From contig CAJTRU010000025.1 of NCBI GenBank assembly GCA_910579085.1, positions 1-10,910 of the forward strand: a stretch of DNA of 10,910 nt. The letters are read 5' to 3'. The notes beneath the pieces are model-generated. The model saw only the letters and a program-made list of their open reading frames with translations, had not been told where the DNA came from and made no database searches. Source of the DNA: an uncultured Lachnospiraceae bacterium. GTDB lineage: Bacteria; Bacillota; Clostridia; Lachnospirales; Lachnospiraceae. The position numbers and the translations under genes are program-made. Of this stretch, positions 7,243 through 10,910 are shown one piece after another; the stretch's first letter is position 1; each line of letters starts with the position of its first letter.

Positions 7243-7271
7243 TTGTTGTATATTTTTATGAAATATATACA
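7243..7271 (+). promoter_or_regulatory. Weak candidate promoter of the recombinase unit
   Basis: TTGTTG (7243-7248), 17 bp, TATACA (7266-7271) fits a vegetative promoter loosely (3/6 and 4/6). A skin recombinase would be expected to have a mother-cell sigma-E promoter. The nearby ATATTT and ATACAA pieces have the wrong spacing for that, so the true promoter is undecided. Confidence 0.25.
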
Positions 7272-7368
7272 AAGGCTGGAAAATTAACACTATTAAAAAA
7301 TCCAGATAATTTTATGGGCAGTTGTGGCATAGGTATTATTGAATAAGCTGTTTTATGGAGGTAGCTGT

Positions 7369-7566
7369 ATGGCAAAACAGCGCCAGGTAAATATCTGTGT
7401 CCATAAAGATAATGTTTCCCTAAATACATTAATTAAATCCTTACAAGAGATGCATATAGAAGTATTAGAAGAAATTGTAAGAAATATAGAACTTCCAGAA
7501 AGCCAGATAAAGGATTTATTAACAGAAATGCAAAAAAAAGGCAGGCATGGGAGGACAGGTTTATGA
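7369..7566 (+). CDS. Small basic protein coupled to the recombinase
   Basis: A 65-residue protein that I do not recognise. The start is the ATG at 7369 with GGAGG seven bases before; an upstream in-frame TTG at 7339 lacks support. Its TGA overlaps the recombinase ATG in an ATGA, so the two are translationally coupled. It begins MAKQRQVNI, has a predicted helical, leucine/isoleucine- and glutamate-rich middle (LNTLIKSLQEMHIEVLEE and on), and ends in a basic tail KKGRHGRTGL. It has no membrane segment or Cys. Small, charged, recombinase-linked proteins are often recombination directionality factors, and skin excision in C. difficile needs one, so that is a fair guess. A DNA-binding accessory protein or toxin/antitoxin-like peptide are other options. 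Confidence 0.7.
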   Translation: MAKQRQVNICVHKDNVSLNTLIKSLQEMHIEVLEEIVRNIELPESQIKDLLTEMQKKGRHGRTGL

Positions 7567-9284
7567 AGGAAAATATACAAAAAAACACGCCTTTAAGGAT
7601 TGCGGTTTATGCGCGTAAATCTAAATTTACAGGCAAAGGAAAATCTGTAGAAAACCAGATAAAAATTTGTACAGAGTATGCAAAGAGCCATTTAATAAAT
7701 AATGGGGAAGAAATAAATATAGAAATTTATAAGGATGAAGGAATTTCGGGAAAAGATATAGTTTCACGCCCAGGGATATTAAAGTTAATTTCAGATATTG
7801 GGAAGGGAAAAATCCAGATGGTTATATGTTACCGCCTTGACCGCATAAGCAGGAATGTAAAAGATTTTTCAGAACTGGTAACAAAACTGTCTGCTTCTGG
7901 TGCGGGGTTTATTTCTGTAAATGAAGCATTTGACACCAGGACACCTATGGGAAGGGCAATGATGTATATTGCTTCTGTGTTTGCACAGCTTGAAAGGGAA
8001 ACTATTACAGAACGTATTACAGACAATATGTATGCACTGGCAAAGACAGGGTGCTGGCTTGGCGGAAGGACTCCGCTTGGATTTACCAGTGCAAGGATAG
8101 AAGAAACAGACAGTACTGGAAGGAAAATAAGCAGGTACTGCCTGGAAGCGGAAGAAAATGAAACAGATATTGTAAAGCTATTATATGATAAGTACCTGGA
8201 ACTAGGTTCACTTACAAAACTAGAAACTTATCTTATAAATAATAATTACCATACCAGGGATGGAAAATTCTATGGAAGGTACACTTTAAAATCAATACTT
8301 TCCAATCCTGTATATTGTGTAGCAGGCAAAGTTATATATAAATACCTGGTTGCAAACGGTTACAGCATATACGCAGAACAAAATCTGTTTGACGGGACAA
8401 AGGGGCTTATGGCGTATAATAAAAATAACTGCAAAGCCAAAGGGAAAAGAATTAACAATCCAGAGGACTGGATTATTGCAACAGGGATGCATAAAGGGGT
8501 AATTCCGCAGGAAACATGGATAAATGTACAGGATAGGCTTAAAAATAATTCAGGAAAAAGTTACCGCTATCCTAAAACAATTGGTGCACTTCTTTCAGGA
8601 ATTGTCCGTTGCGGCAGGTGTGGTTCATTTATGCGCCCTAAAGGTGGCAGGATAGCTTCTAGTGGTGAAAAGAGGTATTATTACCAGTGTGAATGTAAGG
8701 AAAAAAGTAATGGGAATTTATGCAAGATGCCAAATATCCCTGGAAATATTTTAGATAAAATGGCTGTTGCAGAAATTTTAAATTTAAGACAAAAGCTATT
8801 AAAAGATGGCAGTTATTTACAAGATGAAATAGAAAAAATAAAAGATAAAATACAAGAAAAACAGAAGAAGGATATAATATTAAAACAGATAAAAGATTAT
8901 AGCAGCCAGGAAACAGCACTGGTTGATGCACTTGGAAAAAGCAGCAGTGAAGCTATAACAAAGCTTATATTAGCAAAGCTGGATGAAATTACAGCCACAA
9001 AAGGCAGGTTGCAGCAACAATATAATAAAAAACTTTTGGAAATACAAAACAGTGCAGAAAAATATCCATGCTGCCTGCTTGCAGAAAACATACTTAACCT
9101 TAACCAGGAAGCCTGGGAACTTATAAATCCTGCCAGGCAGAAGGATATTCTGGAAATAGTTATAAAAGAAATAGTCTGGGATGGTAAAAATGCAATAATC
9201 CACCTGCAAGCCGGAAATATTTTACAGGAAATTCCGGCTCTGGATGCAGACAAAGACGGTGCAGAGGTAATGAACTGCTTATGA
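7563..9284 (+). CDS. spoIVCA: Large serine recombinase, SpoIVCA type (skin element excision)
   Basis: Site-specific recombinase of 573 residues. The resolvase domain is at about 11-160: catalytic S20 in VYARKSKF, SVENQIKICTEYA (28-40), the arginine-rich YRLDRISRN (90-98), then GRAMMYIASVFAQLERE leading to the long helix. The recombinase domain is at about 190-330, and a zinc ribbon at about 345-390 has C350, C353, C376/C378 and C387. A charged coiled coil spans about 405-495. The ATG at 7563 has GGAGG eight bases upstream and overlaps the small upstream gene. Its last four codons and stop lie beyond the AATGA crossover core, on the sigK side. The role follows from position: the gene abuts the 3' half of sigK, as expected of the enzyme that rejoins sigK in the mother cell. 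A generic conjugative-element recombinase would have the same domains, so the family call is sure and the sporulation role strong inference. Confidence 0.93.
   Translation: MKENIQKNTPLRIAVYARKSKFTGKGKSVENQIKICTEYAKSHLINNGEEINIEIYKDEGISGKDIVSRPGILKLISDIGKGKIQMVICYRLDRISRNVKDFSELVTKLSASGAGFISVNEAFDTRTPMGRAMMYIASVFAQLERETITERITDNMYALAKTGCWLGGRTPLGFTSARIEETDSTGRKISRYCLEAEENETDIVKLLYDKYLELGSLTKLETYLINNNYHTRDGKFYGRYTLKSILSNPVYCVAGKVIYKYLVANGYSIYAEQNLFDGTKGLMAYNKNNCKAKGKRINNPEDWIIATGMHKGVIPQETWINVQDRLKNNSGKSYRYPKTIGALLSGIVRCGRCGSFMRPKGGRIASSGEKRYYYQCECKEKSNGNLCKMPNIPGNILDKMAVAEILNLRQKLLKDGSYLQDEIEKIKDKIQEKQKKDIILKQIKDYSSQETALVDALGKSSSEAITKLILAKLDEITATKGRLQQQYNKKLLEIQNSAEKYPCCLLAENILNLNQEAWELINPARQKDILEIVIKEIVWDGKNAIIHLQAGNILQEIPALDADKDGAEVMNCL
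9261..9281 (+). other. Skin-type attachment site with AATGA core in sigK
   Basis: AATGA at 9269-9273 sits exactly where sigma-K homology begins: codons N-E-L-L-M read in the sigK frame from 9269, while the codons before it (AGA GGT) do not fit the expected Cys-Ile-Glu. From memory, B. subtilis skin excision also uses AATGA within the same Asn-Glu codons. Short arms GCAG (9261-9264) and CTGC (9275-9278) flank it. The partner site is not in the window. Confidence 0.75.
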
Positions 9285-9634
9285 TGATGCGTTCCGATAA
9301 AAAAGCTTCCAAAGACGTTTATTTATACGATTCAATAGGTTCAGACAAAGAAGGCAACGAAATAAGCCTTATAGATATTATTGAGTATGAAGACGAAGAT
9401 GTGGCAGAGCGTGTCACAATGCAGGAAAATATTTCAAGATTAGACAGGATAATTAGTGATACATTAACACCGAGGGAAAAAGACATTATAATTCTAAGGT
9501 ATGGACTGAATGGTGAAGAAGAAAAAACGCAGAGGGAAATTGCAGCAAAATATGGTATATCCCGTTCATATGTGTCAAGAATTGAAAAAAATGCATTAAA
9601 TAAACTTAAAAAGTCTTATGAAAATTTTGGTTAA
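9281..9634 (+). CDS. sigK: RNA polymerase sigma-K, C-terminal half (split gene)
   Basis: The 3' part of the late mother-cell sporulation sigma factor, equivalent to spoIIIC of B. subtilis. The open frame from 9281 gives 117 residues, about half a normal sigma-K. It opens at RSDKK-SKDVYLYDSIG, has the sigma-K signature SDKEGNEISLIDII (21-34), the LTPREKDIIILRYGL stretch (62-76) and the region 4 HTH KTQREIAAKYGISRSYVSRIEK (82-103). Region 1/2, which melts the promoter and binds core, is missing. In-frame homology extends upstream of the ATG to 9269, showing that the gene is cut rather than short. The true product forms only after recombination with the 5' half. The three tandem ATGs and the ATGA overlap with the recombinase stop could also allow direct translation of a fragment, of unknown use. 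Confidence 0.93.
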   Translation: MMMRSDKKASKDVYLYDSIGSDKEGNEISLIDIIEYEDEDVAERVTMQENISRLDRIISDTLTPREKDIIILRYGLNGEEEKTQREIAAKYGISRSYVSRIEKNALNKLKKSYENFG

Positions 9635-9658
9635 ACAAATAACATGAAAACATGCTGC

Positions 9659-9670
9659 AACAAGCTTGTT
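9659..9670. promoter_or_regulatory. Perfect 12-bp palindrome overlapping a -35 box
   Basis: AACAAGCTTGTT is its own reverse complement and covers five bases of the -35 hexamer of the predicted promoter before the exoribonuclease gene. This is the position of a repressor site. No candidate regulator is visible next to it. Confidence 0.35.
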
Positions 9671-9694
9671 AAGCAGATACAAATATGATATTAT
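9666..9694 (+). promoter_or_regulatory. Vegetative promoter of the YhaM-type gene
   Basis: TTGTTA (9666-9671, 4/6) and TATTAT (9689-9694, 5/6) are spaced by 17 bp. The start would be near 9701, giving a leader of about 88 nt and placing the 5' end inside the hairpin 9677-9741. Confidence 0.5.
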
Positions 9695-9741
9695 AATTCC
9701 ATATATTATATATAAAATATGGAATTATATCGTGTTTGTAT
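9677..9741 (+). terminator. Long AT-rich hairpin between sigK and the YhaM-type gene
   Basis: TATAATTCCATAT (9692-9704) pairs perfectly with ATATGGAATTATA (9717-9729). After a 3-nt bulge, 9677-9688 pairs with 9730-9741 (12 pairs, two of them G-U). This gives about 25 pairs in all. It is the best candidate for the end of the sigK transcript, but no U-run follows, so it may instead be an mRNA-end stabiliser, a processing site or a protein-binding repeat. Confidence 0.45.
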
Positions 9742-9788
9742 AGAAGAAAGGAGAGTTGTGGCAGCATGTGCTGCTTCATTTCAGAAAA

Positions 9789-10754
9789 ATGACATATATT
9801 GAAGAGTATAAAGAGGGCAATAAATTTTTAGGAATATATCTTTGCAAATCAAAACAGGTATTAAAAACAAAAGCAGGAAAAACATATTATTCGCTTATAT
9901 TACAAGACAAAACAGGGGTAATTGACGGAAAAGTCTGGGACTTGAATAATGGGATAGAAGACTTTGAAAGCATGGATTTTATAATGATTGATGGTATGGT
10001 TACGTCATTCCAGGGTGCACGCCAGGTCAATATAAACAGGATAAGAAAGGCACAGGAGGGTGAATATAACCCTGCTGACTATATACCTGCGTCTAAATAT
10101 GATATAGAAGAAATGTACAAAGAATTAAAAGCAATAATAAATTCAATAAAAGAACCACATCTTAAAGAACTGGCAGAAAAATGTTATATACAGGATACGG
10201 AATTTGCCAGGAAATTCAAACTACATTCAGCCGCTAAATCAATACACCACGGCTTTATTGGAGGGCTTTTGCAGCATACACTTGCTGTGGCGAAGATGTG
10301 TATTTTTATGGCGGACAATTATAGTATATTAGACAGGGACTTATTAGTTACAGCAGCAATATTCCATGATGTAGGAAAAGTTTATGAGCTTTCAGAATTT
10401 CCTTCAAATGATTATACCGATGATGGACAGCTTCTGGGCCATATTTTTCTTGGAGCAGAAATTATAGGTACTAAAGTAAAAGAAATACCAGGATTTCCGA
10501 AAGTACTTGCTTCAGAACTCCGCCACTGTATACTGGCGCATCATGGGGAACTTGAATTTGGTTCTCCTAAAAAACCAGCAATTGCGGAGGCAATGGCACT
10601 TGCTTTTGCTGATAATACAGATGCAAGGCTTGAAACAATGACAGAAATATATGAAAAATCTGACCCAGGCACAGAATGGCTGGGATATAACAGGATTGTT
10701 GACTCTAACATAAGACAGAGTACAGGATGTGCCCAGAAACGTAAAAACAGTTAA
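9789..10754 (+). CDS. yhaM: YhaM-type 3'-5' exoribonuclease (OB fold plus HD domain)
   Basis: Protein of 321 residues resembling YhaM/Cbf1, which trims RNA and single-stranded DNA from the 3' end in the cytoplasm. Residues about 12-90 are an OB-fold nucleic-acid domain (GIYLCKSKQ, YYSLILQDKTGVIDGKVWD). Residues 150-290 are the HD phosphohydrolase domain: H163 in LLQHTLAVA, H193-D194 in FHDVGKVYE, H218 in LGHIFLG, H246, H251-H252 in HCILAHHGELEFGSP, and D275/D278 in ADNTDAR. It ends with GYNRIVDSNIR, family-typical. The start at 9789 is chosen because relatives begin at this MxYIxE stretch; its ribosome site is weak. A TTG at 9756 would add 11 residues and lies two bases after AAAGGAGAG. A tiny out-of-frame ORF from 9766 ends by ATGA overlap at this start. 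It is a housekeeping gene with no visible link to sigK. Confidence 0.9.
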   Translation: MTYIEEYKEGNKFLGIYLCKSKQVLKTKAGKTYYSLILQDKTGVIDGKVWDLNNGIEDFESMDFIMIDGMVTSFQGARQVNINRIRKAQEGEYNPADYIPASKYDIEEMYKELKAIINSIKEPHLKELAEKCYIQDTEFARKFKLHSAAKSIHHGFIGGLLQHTLAVAKMCIFMADNYSILDRDLLVTAAIFHDVGKVYELSEFPSNDYTDDGQLLGHIFLGAEIIGTKVKEIPGFPKVLASELRHCILAHHGELEFGSPKKPAIAEAMALAFADNTDARLETMTEIYEKSDPGTEWLGYNRIVDSNIRQSTGCAQKRKNS

Positions 10755-10769
10755 GCTGTATGAAATAAA

Positions 10770-10910
10770 ATGCCGGAAATAATTTATAACAGAGAAGCGG
10801 CGGCGGAATACGCCCGCAGATGGACCTCAGTCATAAGCGAAAGCCGCAACACGGAGCAATGGGCGGATTACGACAATGACAGCGGGAATTTCATATCTCA
10901 ATGTATTTAC
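10770..10910 (+). CDS. Partial gene, Amidase_6-like N-terminus, runs off the window
   Basis: The first 47 codons of a gene starting 15 bp after the exoribonuclease stop. The protein begins MPEIIYNREAAAEYARRW and reaches DYDNDSGNFISQCIY at the edge. The pattern YNR-AA--YA--W followed by D-C-T-N-F-x-S-Q is that of the putative amidase domain (Amidase_6, papain/NlpC-like). Here the Cys-Thr pair reads Ser-Gly, so the expected catalytic Cys is absent in this segment. No signal peptide and no clear ribosome site are seen; it may be coupled to the gene before. By my count 10801-10860 is about 58% GC against roughly 23% in a sample of the previous gene, and GCG, CGC and GCC codons abound, hinting at transfer. 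The family call is tentative because most of the protein is missing. Confidence 0.5.
   Translation, partial: MPEIIYNREAAAEYARRWTSVISESRNTEQWADYDNDSGNFISQCIY

Noticed and set aside
7304..7336. Mother-cell sigma-E or sigma-K promoter (ATA at 7306, CATA at 7328)
   Set aside because: Spacing of 19 bp after ATA is too long and the rest of the -10 (GGTAT) does not match CATACA-T or CATA-N3-TA.
7086..7338. Purine riboswitch before the phosphorylase gene
   Set aside because: The conserved core bases and three-way junction pattern of guanine/adenine riboswitches are not found on the minus strand.
7563..9284. Recombinase as part of a mobilisable transposon of the Tn4451/TnpX kind
   Set aside because: Direct junction with a split sigK at AATGA explains the position better, and no transposon cargo or mobilisation gene is seen.
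1..10910. CRISPR array, tRNA or rRNA genes
   Set aside because: No regularly spaced repeats and no cloverleaf or rRNA-like stretches were seen on either strand.

Overview
The window looks like a chromosomal piece of a low-GC, endospore-forming Clostridia species, most likely Lachnospiraceae. The grounds are strong AGGAGG-type ribosome sites, AT-rich codon use, a sporulation sigma-K gene fragment, and a YhaM-type exoribonuclease with a family-typical N-terminus. No species can be named from the sequence alone.

Left part, minus strand (about 7160 down to 181): a compact purine (deoxy)nucleoside scavenging cluster. In transcription order it holds purine nucleoside phosphorylase, guanine deaminase, a Crp/Fnr-family regulator, phosphopentomutase (deoB), a NupC-type concentrative nucleoside transporter, deoxyribose-phosphate aldolase (deoC), and a separate membrane protein made of a YgjV-like domain fused to a GNAT-like domain. 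Together they import nucleosides, cleave them by phosphorolysis, deaminate guanine to xanthine, isomerise (deoxy)ribose-1-phosphate and split deoxyribose-5-phosphate to glyceraldehyde-3-phosphate and acetaldehyde. A 5-2-5 inverted repeat sits where a class II activator would bind, about 41.5 bp before the predicted start of the first transcript. The leader just before deoC can fold as a pseudoknot next to its ribosome site.

Right part, plus strand (7369 to the end): a 65-residue ORF overlaps the start of a 573-residue large serine recombinase. The recombinase runs directly into a headless C-terminal half of sigma-K (regions 3/4). The break in sigma-K homology falls exactly at the pentamer AATGA, inside the Asn-Glu codons of the conserved sequence around ENEIL. 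To my knowledge this is the core used by the B. subtilis skin element. This is therefore one end of a skin-like element that splits sigK, with a SpoIVCA-type recombinase at the end next to the 3' half. The N-terminal half of sigK is not in the window. If it lies to the left in direct orientation, the whole nucleoside cluster is cargo of the element and would be lost from the mother cell on excision.

Past the sigK end are a strong AT-rich hairpin, a palindrome overlapping a good promoter, the yhaM-like gene, and the first 47 codons of a GC-richer gene resembling the Amidase_6 family. In that last gene the expected catalytic Cys is read as Ser.
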